Of a stretch of 64,000 nucleotides of DNA, positions 40,201 through 51,529 are shown one piece after another. The position numbers and the translations under genes were made by a program. The notes beneath the pieces were generated by a model. The model did not search any database. It was given only the letters and a program-made list of their open reading frames with translations, and was not told the DNA's origin. How positions within the stretch are numbered: position 1 is the stretch's first letter; the number at the start of each line of letters is the position of its first letter. The stretch is from Congeria kusceri (Eukaryota > Mollusca > Bivalvia > Myida > Dreissenidae), in assembly GCA_027627225.1 (NCBI GenBank), contig CM051034.1:21456480-21520479 (forward strand), written 5' to 3'.

Positions 40201-40646
40201 TTGCTATATTCAAAGACATCATTCTCCAAAACATCAAATAAATCAATGTCAACAATATTGTATGCGGGTGAATCTTCGCACCATAAATACGTTCCACAAA
40301 GATAAATATCCTGGTCAATTTTAAAGAAATTTTTATCAAGTTTTAGCCAAATTATTGTATCATAATGATTACGAATTATTTGAATGCCTTCTTGTAAGCT
40401 TTCTGTGTAATAGAGAACAAATCCACCGCTACATCTCTTAGCATTTCTGTTTTGAAAGTTTCGGTAAAAATTGTGAGATATGTAGCCATTAACAGAAACA
40501 TTACTTTTTGAATTTGTCCAAGTTTCATATAAAAAACAAATGTCATTACATGACAACATATTGACAAACTCACAGCACTGCTTTTTGTCACTAGTAAGTC
40601 CGTGCACATTCCACGACAAAACGGACAGGTCACCTCCGGCGTGCCC
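37240..40646 (-). pseudogene. LINE ORF2: AP endonuclease plus reverse transcriptase, broken
   Basis: Domain order on the minus strand: AP-type endonuclease (SWNVHGL at about 40615; FLYETW; GDFNSRVG; MIDYVLC), a one-base frameshift near 39885 followed by the conserved SDHAPI, then a second frame break before 39615. The RT follows (GSDCILNEYL; NNYRGITLVSCLAKLF; AQFGFRKGRSTVDAI; VDMMKCFDS; GLRQGEVM). Then a stop, PLLFSIFVEDLELFL, a second stop, and LLLFAGKT where FADD is expected, so both catalytic Asp of motif C are lost. C-terminal thumb/connector and a zinc-finger-like CTLCNSTDIEDEYHF follow after further frame changes (37708, 37431). It cannot be active. No ATG precedes SWNVHG in frame; see ORF1. 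Confidence 0.88.
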
Positions 40647-41612
40647 CTACTCGCGTAACGGACGTCCGTCTACATAGAGCGTATCGTAAACAATCCACGC
40701 CCTTTTCCCTTGGTCTCTAGCTGCTTTTATCTTGGGTCCCAGTTTACGACGCTTGGCTAGTACCTCTTGCGGAAGCTGCTCGTACATTCTAAAGTTACTA
40801 CCCGTAACGTGTTTCCATTGTTTCCGCACAAGTTCCCTGTCTTGGAAATATGTAAACTTGGCCACAATGGTGCGCACCTTTCCCGAAACTGGCTGCCCAG
40901 GGGATCTGTGTACGCGTTCGAATCCAATGTTGTCCGCGGTCTCCTTAGCCAATTTCAGAGCGTCATGTAGGTGTTGCCTGAGTTTGCGCTCCGTTACTTC
41001 CGGCGATTCATTACCACCAGTATCCGTTACTTCCGGCGATTCATTACCACCAGTATTGTCCTCAGGGACGGAAGTAAATATTAGATTATTTCGCATAGAT
41101 TGCGATTTGAGATAGGTCACCTCCTCACTCAGACTAGCATTCGCTTTCTCAAGGTCATCGACCCTGCTGGTTAACAAGGCAGCACCGACATCGGCCCGGT
41201 CCACCTTGTCCTCAATCTTGGACACACGCTCTTCCAGCTTCTTTGACCGATCATCTATTGCAACCCAAATACTTGTCAGCTCTTTTTCAAAACTACTAAC
41301 CTGTTGTTCCAGTAGGTCCAAAACACCCAATTTCTTTTCTACTACTACAAGCCGTTCACTTATAGACACCAAACACTTCATTACATCCGAAATAGTCGGC
41401 TCCTTACTACTGCAACTGGCCATGTTGAAAATACTTGCAGAATTGTCACAATCTAAGGCCGTATCTGATATAAACACACTATTATTCTGCTCTTGTTCAT
41501 CGCCAAATAACACAGCGTTTGTCTTATTTAAAATGTCACTTACACTGACCGTATCATCCATATCACTCGACGGGCCTCCATGTTTGAACTGTTTACTCTG
41601 AACCGTTACCAC
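40647..41612 (-). CDS. LINE ORF1: coiled-coil nucleic-acid chaperone, L1-ORF1p-like
   Basis: 321 codons, open throughout. The N-terminal third is acidic and low in complexity. Residues about 95-195 form heptad-like charged helices (LEERVSKIEDKVD, LEKANASLSEEVTYLKSQ) suggesting a coiled-coil trimer. Residues about 200-321 match the RRM-CTD module of L1 ORF1 proteins (FERVHRSPG, TIVAKFTYFQDRELVRK, EVLAKRRKLGPKIKAARDQG, WIVYDTLYVDGRPL). A ten-residue unit TGGNESPEVT is duplicated at about 41007-41066. By family it would bind element RNA in the RNP. It ends RPLRE-TAG and the ORF2 frame continues in the same phase with no ATG. Confidence 0.85.
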   Translation of the reverse strand: MVTVQSKQFKHGGPSSDMDDTVSVSDILNKTNAVLFGDEQEQNNSVFISDTALDCDNSASIFNMASCSSKEPTISDVMKCLVSISERLVVVEKKLGVLDLLEQQVSSFEKELTSIWVAIDDRSKKLEERVSKIEDKVDRADVGAALLTSRVDDLEKANASLSEEVTYLKSQSMRNNLIFTSVPEDNTGGNESPEVTDTGGNESPEVTERKLRQHLHDALKLAKETADNIGFERVHRSPGQPVSGKVRTIVAKFTYFQDRELVRKQWKHVTGSNFRMYEQLPQEVLAKRRKLGPKIKAARDQGKRAWIVYDTLYVDGRPLRE

Positions 41613-41826
41613 GCTACTATTTTCACTGCTATTTCTATCTTTTCTTTTATTGTTTTATTTTTTCCCATACTATAACTATAGCTCCATATATAAGATTAAA
41701 CACTAAGCACTTTTCAAGTCACAGCAAGCTAAAAACACACAATTTATCCGCATTTTTATAATTTTTACATTTCTTCATCGAAAAACACGTCCGTTTCCCG
41801 CGCTAGTCAAGTTAGATACAGCAAGA

Positions 41827-41843
41827 AGTCTGAAGAAACAGCA
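41827..41843. repeat. Target-site duplication, right copy (LINE)
   Basis: Exact match to 37048-37064; it borders the 5' end of the LINE. Confidence 0.95.
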
Positions 41844-44505
41844 TGGACCGCAAACTTGAACGTTACATTTATTTACATGTAAACTACATCGATCCTTATA
41901 GGTAATGGTTCCTCTAACATGTTTTAATCGGACAGTAAAGCGCCGTCAATTTTTGTGGTGATAGCTTTGGTGTGTTTGGTGGCTATTGAAGAAGTTTTTT
42001 GTGTTCAGATACATTGTTCTTTCGTCTCCCACGTGTCTCCAAAAGGGGTTGTTTTGTTTCCGTAGGGCTGTTTGTAGTTAAACTTATATTCAGAATACAT
42101 AAAAAAACAGCATTTAATAAAAGTTCAATGTAACAAAACAGAGGACATTATTACAATAATTTCATCTAATTAAGTTGAAGATCTGCACTTCCATCAGCAT
42201 ACATACCGAATCTAATTAGTCCGGTATCTTACGAACACTCTGATTGCTCAGATTGCTAAATAACTCAAGCATATGTAATCAGAAGACATACGCTATATAT
42301 GGTATTCTGCTCAGTGGGTTCGTATAGAGAACTGATCCGAAACTATGACAACTACAATAATTTAGCTGAAATTAAATTTACCGGTAGTTTGAATTCTAAT
42401 TTTTCGCCATAAAATCACTTTAATCGGTTAGTTTATTAAGATAATTGTTATTTAGTGATTGAGAAGGTAACTCCGTGGCCATTTGGCAGATCTTATGACG
42501 TCAACGTTTTTGCTGTTCAAAACACAGTGCGTTTTGTTAAATTTCTTAAGCTAGTTTTAAAATCTAGTAACATAATATATTACATGTTTTCTTGATTTTA
42601 ACTAATTTTAATGTAATATAAATCAATTTGAAAGCGAATGGAAATATGTTTTTATAAAAATTAAAAATAAATTTCTTATTTCTTGGTCTATTACTAAAAC
42701 CTATTCCGCAAAACTTGTTTAACAGTTACTGAGCTTTTGTCTTCGATACAAAACCGTTCATTATATATGTATGCATTATGTAAATTTCACTTCTGCGATT
42801 TCAATAAATATCATGGGTAAGTAAAAGCTTGTTCTGTAATGTTTGTCTTCATTTTCTTAGTAAATGAACTTCTGTACATGACCCGTTCATAAATTATGAG
42901 TCATGGACTCGGAAACTGGTGTATACTTAATACCAAATTCAATAATGAGATCTATTTGAGCATCAAGTATCTATAGGGGGTGTGATTTTAATCATGTTGA
43001 AAGCCAGAAATAGCTTCATACAGCCTGTAAGATGATAGAGTGTTTGATTACAGACGCCAGTTGATGTGGCTGGGAAATCGTAACCTATCAGTTGTGTCAT
43101 TCATTAATACAACTTTCTCAATCAAGTGTGTTTTTACGTAAGAGCTGGACCGCAATTCAACAATCTGCGTCTCACTTAAAAAAAAGTTTACCATGACTAT
43201 ATTTCCTGTCAAAATAAATAGTTCTTAAAGTGCTTCGTCTTACGTTAAGTTGCACATAACTATGAACAGTTGGTTATTGCATTAGAACAATGTAATTGAA
43301 ACAAGTGAATTGAAAAGTAATTGAACTTTTATGATGACTAAAATAATCAACATCCAAAATATATAAATTGTCTGTTTATTTAAATTGTAAAAAAAATCGA
43401 TTTACCTATACATATATTTAATTTGCTTTCTTACGGTCAACAGAAGCCAAATACATAATGGCTACGAAGTAAACTTCATATATATATTTGAATATAAGTC
43501 CATGATGTTTGTTTTACAACTGAGTCCAGTTATTGTTCTAGTCGGAATAAAATAAGACAGCAAATTTTTTTTAGAATGACATTATAAGTAAAGTGATCGA
43601 ACTGCTGAAAGCAAACTCGAATGGCGACTGTGTACGATTGTATTTGCATTCCCACGCACACCTCCAGCAAATTTTGTTTCACAAATTGTTAGCATTCATC
43701 ATATCGCATCAGACAGGCCAAACCGGTAATATATCTTTACATTTCCATATCTGGACTAAACATGAATTCTGTCTCTTCACATACTTTTATAGAACCTTTA
43801 TTTGTATTGTGTAATACAAACTGTAAACCTATCAATGAGCAAGTTAACTATGCTTTCGTCACATAATTTAGAATTGTGTGAGGTGTAGTGGTGTTGTAAA
43901 ATGCATCAAAAACACAAATAAAGCTACTATGTGGGACATTGTATGAGCAAAGAAAGACATATAAAAGAAATGATTCCGGTTTAATATTTTCTTTGCTTAC
44001 TTGATATAAAATAATGATAAAAACGTGTGACTGATAACCGGTCACTGACTGTAGTATTATTAATCAGCCAAACACCGCAATCAAAAAAATGTCTGAACAC
44101 AAAATGACATAAAACACCATTATCCACAACACATTATATTCATAATCACGTATAGTAATACAAATATACTGTAGATACATTTAGTGGTGTTTTTCTTTAT
44201 TTGTATTGGTATTCATTTCAAAGCCATTGGGCTCGACAGAGTTGGTTTCGGTATTTAGGAAGCAACGTGTTATCGAACAACACATAATGGTAATCACGGG
44301 TATTACTTGTTACCTATGAGTTTGTTCATCTCATCCGATACAAGACAAACGTCTACTTGAGAATGATTTGACAAGAAATGTTACACTGCACTGGTGCCAT
44401 AGTTGGTACAAGCCAAGTATTGCAGACTGCATCCTCCTCGTGCCTATCTTGCTCGATTATGTTTTCATTTTGCTGTTGTTGTAGTAAAGTAGTTGAATCT
44501 GAACA

Positions 44506-44558
44506 CTTTAAGTCCACCGCCGTTGGAAACACTAGCTCCTTAACGCCGCCGTTGGCGT
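44506..44558 (-). pseudogene. Truncated Vax exon 2 remnant
   Basis: The minus-strand acceptor ATCATTTCAG is followed by ACGCCAACGGCGGCGTTAAG, reading [12 protein letters not shown], matching 60600-60636 almost exactly up to TAAGTCCA. It then runs into sequence homologous to 56570, so the homeodomain part is lost. The join occurs at a short AACACTT/TAAGT overlap. Confidence 0.8.
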
Positions 44559-44559
44559 C

Positions 44560-44800
44560 TGAAATGATATGACGTCAGTATTGTCATGGCAGTATGATGC
44601 ATTGCTTTATATTTCAAATGACATGACGTCAATAGTGTCATGGTTAAAAAAATCGCTACTTCATATTTGAAATCATATGACGTCATAAGTGTAATGAGGC
44701 AATAATGCACTGCTGGACATTTCATCACATGATGGGACGTCATTATGGTCATGAAACTATGATGCATGCTGAACATTTGAAATGATATGACGTCAATCAG
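44560..44800. promoter_or_regulatory. 54-bp tandem array with CRE palindromes (44-kb copy)
   Basis: TGACGTCA occurs at 44570, 44624, 44678 and 44788. A one-mismatch site (GGACGTCA) lies at 44735. Spacing is 54, 54, 57 and 53. The surrounding words (GAAATGATA, GTCATGG, ATGCA..GCTG) repeat too. TGACGTCA is the CREB/ATF consensus. Adjacent to a dead exon remnant, yet the sites stay intact. Confidence 0.7.
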
Positions 44801-46341
44801 GTGCTGAGGCTTTGCAGGACGTTTAAAACCAATATGACGTTGTTCATGGATAAAGAAATATTACATGTTCAAATATTACATGTTCAACGTCTGAAATGAT
44901 ATCACGACATTCGGGTGATGAAACAATAATTCATGTACGACGTCAAAAAATAATATGAAGCCATTTGGGTTAAAAATAATTAAGACATGCACAATTTTCT
45001 GAAATGATGTGACATCCGGTGATGGAGAAATAATGCGGCGCTCATCGTTTAGATATTCGATTTGGCTGAGTAACTGAGCATTATATTTTCTTAAATAATA
45101 ATTTATCTACATTTGTACATAATAGTCACAATTATATTCGGGGGTTAATACGTCGCTAAACGCGAATATTATTTTGGTCGAGTGATATTTTGTGTTCACA
45201 ACCTTGCGTCTGACAACGTGATACCAATGGTATTCAAGTTCCTCTTCAAAATCGATGGATAATCCTCACCAATGGTATTTATTAGCATATATTGTGAAAA
45301 CAATAAACTTAACAATTGTGAGCATATTTAAAATAAAGTGTACTTATGAGAACGACTTTCTCTTTGCTATGCAAATTATTGCATTTTTATTCAATACACA
45401 ATAATGCAATATCAAATATTTTTAACAAAGTTACCGGTACATTGTTTTAACTGTTATACATAAAGCTGTTTCTGAATATAGGCAAAACAAATAATGATTT
45501 TCTTATAGGTTGGTGTAAACATAACAGTAGTGGTTATCGAAAAAGTAGCCAAAATAATTACGGATAACCATGTATTTAATCACATTGACTATTCATCAAA
45601 CGATTCAAACCTGTGAAACTAAAGCACGTTTTGTTTTAATACAGAATTACAGAAAGGTTTGCTGCAAAAGTACGTTATTGTTCGTTCCTATTTCTGTGTA
45701 ATGTCAAACATGGGGGACAATGTGTGACAGCATTTCTTCTAACGAGCTAGTCCGCAGAAATCACCGGAACACGTGACATGTGTCCGGTGTACTTTTCTGG
45801 TCGATGGAATATCTAACCTAATTGGGAATATAGGTGAACCTGATAGGGAAATACCTTTAAGTCAGATATAAACAAATGACTTCTCTACAGAAGACATCGG
45901 ATTTTAACGTGCAATTATACTAGTATATAATGAATGAGCTAAAATAATAAAATTGTATCAATGTATACTTTTATACTTTATCATAATTACCGCACTTATC
46001 AGTTATTCGATATGTAATATTTTGAAGAGTCCATATTAAAAAATCTGCGGGAATAGCATAATAAGCGCATTTGTACTTTTTTTAAAATTGGAATTTAAAT
46101 TGCAGTGTGAAACATGCAAATTAATTTATTCAGTACACATTCCCCTTGCTTAATACAAAAGTACACATTTAAAGGTGCATTTTGACTAATTGACATGTCT
46201 TTTAAACAGTGCTTTATTAGATTCTAGAAATAAAAGAAAAGTTGCCGTTCTGCAAATAAAACAATGGCAGCAAATTCATCGTCTATAGATCTTATTGGCA
46301 CACAGTCACTTCAACCATGGTTACGAGATTGTTGACAGTTT

Positions 46342-46437
46342 GATCGCCTAAATTATGCCGACCAGCGCGCTGTTAATACTGTCCGGGCTGATCGCCTAAA
46401 TTATGCCGACCAGCGCGCTGTTAACACTGTCCAGGCG
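46342..46437. repeat. 48-bp tandem duplication
   Basis: GATCGCCTAAATTATGCCGA starts at 46342 and 46390, with two differences between copies. Only this unit has it. Confidence 0.85.
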
Positions 46438-47301
46438 CGGTCTGTGTACTATAATGATGACAGAATTATTAAAGTTACAAAAAAACGGTTCAGTGTAGTT
46501 GATCAAGGGCTAATAAATACCCGTAGTCAGGAAGGATATTTTTATCAACATAAAATAATGGCACAATCGTCAACCGATTACTATTACACTAGGTTCTACT
46601 TTTTCGGGTATGATAAGTTGTCTGGCGTTTGTTGAAAACTCAAAAGCAAAGTAATCATGCTCTATGTACAACGTATTTCCAAGAAAAGACATATGAAGCG
46701 CCAACGGAATCTTACTATGGCGTAAAAATCTTATTACAAGGTATTAAATACAAAAGATAACACTGTCCATATTTGAGCATACGTGTAGCTGACATTAAGT
46801 ATGACATATAACGCTATGGTATTCGTTTAACGAGTTCAGTACTTTCCACAATAGATATACGTTGTAGTTAATATGTCTGGAAAGGGACTGAGAAGTAGTA
46901 ATATGCAATCTTAAAAAATAGTAATTTAATAAATGCATGTGTATACAAAGGATCACATAGACGTATGTGTCTCGTACGAAGAATGCCAAGAAAATCATAC
47001 AGGCACATAAAACATACAAACATCCGCCAAACGCAAACCAATTAATTTCATTACGACGGTGTTATGTCTCAAACGAACTGTTATCAGAACATAAAACAGA
47101 CAGAAACAGATGAGAACTATCTTAGAAGATTCGCAAAATTAAATAAACACTTGTCTTTGTATTTCCAACTTACAAGCAACACCGCTGCTGACAAACTTTT
47201 GACAATAACCAGAGCATTGTTTAAACAAAAAGGTATAATTCCCTTTAAATATCATCATACAATTGCGCAATGTTTGGATTATAATTAGCAACTAAAGTTT
47301 A

Positions 47302-47304
<3 letters not shown>

Positions 47305-47338
<34 letters not shown>
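47305..47338. repeat. (ATT)n microsatellite
   Basis: About eleven TAT/ATT triplets in a row; absent from the other units at this position. Confidence 0.9.
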
Positions 47339-47340
<2 letters not shown>

Positions 47341-48130
47341 AAGTATAAATTATATGTACATGAAACTTTGTATACTAAAACAAACAACTCGATTTCATTA
47401 TTTACAAATTATAGACTGGTACGTTAAAAATGTGACCCTATATTAAAAGTTGGTTTACATTTCCCAAATCGCTCAGTGACCACCGATGCTACGCAATATT
47501 GACATCAACGCAGTAGTTAAAACTTTCTTCGATTTTTTATTGCATTCAATTCGTATTTTTATTGTGATTGTGAAGGATAATATATCTTAAAGAAAGCTGT
47601 ACTTCGTAAAATCGTCAATATGTTTATACAATCGTTTATTTTGTGTATTGCCCCGTCATTTTTAAACGTTAATTTCAAACAAAGCCTAAATTTCGCCCTA
47701 TACAAAACCTCGAAGATGCGACAATGCGAAGTATATTTTGCATCTTCGCCACGAGAAATTTCATAGGCACACGAAATTCGGACGATGATTCTTTAAAAAT
47801 TTTAAACTTCCCTGTCTATAAGTTTTATCTAAGTTCGATATCTGCAGAAATGAATTCTTATATGTCGCATCGTCGCATCATCGCATTGCCGCACCGTCGC
47901 ATCTCTATTATTATTATATCAATGCACGAACTTTTCGATCGCCAACACCAAACATAACACCAGTACAGTACTTTTTCCAAGATGTCGGAGATGTAACTCA
48001 GTTACGTGTACTTGTTTCACTACACAAGTTTAAAAAGCAACACTTAACGTGTGTCTTTACTACAATTGCATACTATGAATCAAAACAAATTAAGAGTTTA
48101 AATACTTTAGTACCAGCAAATGGATCTATA

Positions 48131-48730
48131 ATCACAAAGTCCATTTTGCAGGTTTTATCGGGGAAACGGGGCAATAAATGGTGTCACCCTATACAAAAAG
48201 CTCACCGAGCACGAAATGCTCAGATAAACTTAAACAATAATGTGTGAAATACATTTTAAACTTCAAAAATTGTTTGAAAGAGATATCATAATGACTTTTC
48301 TTTATAAATGTATTATTTTTGTGAAATTTTCGGCGTACCTATATTTTGGAAACAATAACTAAACTTCTAAATACCATATGTTTACTTTAGATTGATTTGT
48401 TATTATGTCAGAGATGGTCTCTGTTATTACTTCTACTTAGGTGAGCGCTTTTGGCCATCATGACCCTCTTTTTTAAATCTTGACCAAACTTGCACTGTTT
48501 GTGTATGACCATAAGGTCTCATCCAATGTTTAGTATGGGCCAGATCGGACCAGAAAGAGCAGCGTTATTGAACCGTGTTTTATAACAAAACGCTATGTTT
48601 TTTATCGAGACTTCATTTTTCACTTGAGATGGCAACAAATGGAATTTCAGTAAGCGGTTTCAATTTAAAGACTTCGTTATTAAGAGAAAGAAATTAAAAA
48701 TCAATAAGGCAGAGCTATGGTATGTGTGTA
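48131..48730. other. Non-coding stretch with dispersed-repeat character
   Basis: Between the end of unit E and the TIR element. TAGGTGAGCGCTTTTGGCC near 48437 and the following stretch resemble a bivalve dispersed repeat. No open frame of note, no RNA gene recognised. Confidence 0.4.
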
Positions 48731-51288
48731 TGGAGGCTATCTTGTGCCAAAAATGTAATGATGTACAAACATAGAAATATAAGCGGAATTTTCAGATGTA
48801 TAAAATCCATTCTCTAAAATAAGAAAGTAAATCATCTAAATTCTATTTTCAAACAAGAAAAGTACATTATTGTGAAAACAAATCGAATTCTTGATTATCA
48901 ACTAGATATCTACATAAAAATTAATAAGACAGCAGTCCTTTACATTTGGAAACATTAAAATCAGTATACAGTTCTTTATTTTGACCACTCGCATTATTAC
49001 CCTGCACTTCTATTTCTTCTCAGCGTACTTATGAAAATGTAAAATAACGATTAAGTTTTGGCATCTGACCAACTTACTTTCACACTTGACCGATTGCGAT
49101 TCGGTAATGACAAATCGCGATTCGGAAATGACAAATCGCAAGTTGCAATTTCACTGACTTCCATATAAGGAAATGCTTACGGAGTTTTCCGAAGTATTCT
49201 CCCCGCCCCCAATTTTCTCCGGTGTTGTTCGGGATTCACCGTATGCAAATTAATGTAATCGATGAAGTTTGGCCATGAAATGGTTTACCAGTACAATCAA
49301 GAGCTCCGTCTACAAATCGCGCAAGTTAATTTTCAAAGTACTTGCCTGACAGGACAAGTTGGTAGTCAAGCTAATGCACAGCTCTGAAACACTGGCTTAG
49401 AGTAATTAATCTAATGAATGAGTCACTAAACACATATTTAGAGCTACTGTTAATGTACATTGTATATGTGCTTAACTCAATTTCTGTGTAGGGCCCAACA
49501 TGTGCTAGAAGCAAATCTGTTACTTGATTTTGGTAAATATCACAGTGCCAATAACTCCTCTCATCGCTTTTGATCCAATGCATGAACTTTAACAAAAAAG
49601 TTCCACAGAAATAAGTATTTGTCTCAACGACTGTTTCTATTTTTTTCATGAAATTGGAAATATATTTTAAATTAAGAAAAAAAGTATCCTAAAGTGCCCT
49701 ATTTAAAGCCTTTAAGAACATAAATATGATGTTTCTCTAATGCAATTGTATTTTGAAAAATAATACAAAGGTATCACTCAGTAATTTCTTCTTGTTAAAA
49801 TAAAAACAATAAATTGGCATTCTCTATCAAACAAAGATTTCAACTGGTCAAATTATATTGACAAACGATTCAAGACCCTCCACATTTTCTGAGAGGGACT
49901 TAAAATAAAGCCTTTGGTTGCATGCCTTATATAACCCAAAAGAACAAGGCTGTACAGAAATCAGTTAATATTTACATAGAAATAATGAAATTCAAAACAT
50001 GTTATTATATTAAGTTCATTATAATAACAATTAAATGTCATTTTTAAGAACCTTGCATAATTATTGCACATGTACAAGTGTATGTTGTTGTTGTTGTTTT
50101 TTTCAGGACATACCCAGTTGTGAATCAAAACATTACCATATACTAGTAACTAGCACAAAGATATAAGTAGGCCTACTGCTTTTTGTGAGTGAACATAATG
50201 ACAATGGAAATGGTCGCTTTTATAATTTTTACACATGTCTTTTCTTAAAGCTTAATATAATTAATACATTTGCCATGAACATACATTACCAATTACTTTT
50301 GATATAAAATATACACACAAGAATTTTTTTAACTGATAAACTAAAATATGTCACAATTAGGTTATGTGACAGATTAAAGTACTGTAGTTAATGTCTTCTG
50401 TATGACAGAAACTCTCAGAACAGCTTTTGCTCACACTCACAGCCGACACAGGCATTTGTGGAATCAAATATCAGCTTTTTTAACAATTGTCAATATGTAT
50501 ACGCCGTGGTAGCTGAAATAATTCGCGTTCAGAATAAATCTGAACAGCAAAAACCATCAAAAGACTCTATGGCGGCAATATATATTGACCAACGCCGTGG
50601 TTTCTGCTGAAATATATCTTACATTACCGAGACAGATAGATGGCTTAATAAATTCCATAGATAATACGAACATATATTTCTTTCCGGTGTCCGGATTTAC
50701 ATACTGTCCGGATGTATTTACGTAACTTTGCTAGAATGTATATTTGACATAAACGGTCTACAGTACTGTAGACCTTCCACTAAATCCGGTAATTTCCGAT
50801 GATGCACGAGCGTTCGATAGGCTCCTCCCACATTCTTATTGACATTTTCCATATATGGGCATGTGCAAAATTCGATACTTTTGTAAACCGAGAAATGTAA
50901 ACGGCGACTTTCCATTTGCGTTGTTCCACTGTCGCTTTGTCAGATGAACTTTTTCGCATATTCAAAACATTGAATTAAGTAAAGCTAGATCTTTTTTATG
51001 AGAAATTATTCAATAGAATGGATATTATATAGGATTTTGGTTTTCTACCGATTCCTTTTCCATAACATAACATTAGAAATTGCACAAAACCATGTTGCGA
51101 TTAACTAACAGCGAAAGAGCGGAATTATATTTCTTAAAATAAAATCGTATTTCTACAAGTGCACGTGTAATCTTGAAAACTGCAAAATGTTAGTTAATTT
51201 TTAACCGCTTTACATTTGTAATTTGTCGATTTGTACAAAAATTTTCTACAAAAAACATTTCTACATTTTTGGCACAAGATAGCCTCCA
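48731..51288. mobile_element. 2.56-kb TIR element with TA flanks, no transposase seen
   Basis: Left end TGGAGGCTATCTTGTGCCAA plus AAATGTA (48731-48757) is the exact reverse complement of 51262-51288, a 27-bp perfect TIR. The dinucleotide TA flanks both ends (48729-48730, 51289-51290), as in Tc1/mariner-type insertions. Inside, two minus-strand frames look somewhat protein-like: 49371-49649 (92 codons, HWIKSDERSYWHCDIYQ) and 50780-50965 (61 codons). A GC-richer tract lies at 49080-49240. No DDE/D motif recognised. Probably a non-autonomous DNA transposon, perhaps with captured sequence. Confidence 0.7.
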
Positions 51289-51529
51289 TATGTGTGCATC
51301 TAATTCATTTCCAAAGCCTCCCTCTGTGCGTTGCGTTGAGGTATCAAAATGAGTCCATGTATATTCTTAAATGTATATCAAGACAACATAACAATCAAGG
51401 TGGATAATGAACACTTTTGTAATTATGAGTTATAGTTCTTGTATGCTTCACTTCCCCATCTCATGTTGGCGATAATTTCTTCAATCGTATTCAAAAATCC
51501 CTGTATGCATGACAATAGTATGCTCTTGG

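Larger units (their letters stand above)
37065..41826 (-). mobile_element. Full-length but inactive non-LTR retrotransposon (4.76 kb)
   Basis: Two-ORF element inserted on the minus strand with a perfect 17-bp target-site duplication. The 5' UTR spans about 41613-41826, ORF1 40647-41612, ORF2 about 37240-40646. The 3' end is a short pentanucleotide tail (GTTCT repeats, seen as AGAAC on the plus strand) rather than poly(A), as in L2/CR1-type elements. ORF1 is L1-ORF1p-like, so the clade is uncertain. The element is dead: frameshifts, stops and loss of the RT catalytic pair (see ORF2). Confidence 0.9.
41844..48130. repeat. Old repeat unit, second part (E), continuing D
   Basis: Resumes the D unit after the LINE. 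It matches 2180-3000 of A, then 54200-56580, then jumps at 44506 to 60600-61150, and on through 62400-64000-type sequence to a 1490-type sequence ending about 48130. The jump removed Vax exon 3 and intron 2. No intact gene remains. Short frames of 60-130 codons show no domain. Confidence 0.75.

Noticed and set aside
40732..41601. Plus-strand frames of 127 and 131 codons
   Set aside because: Antisense shadows of the LINE ORF1.
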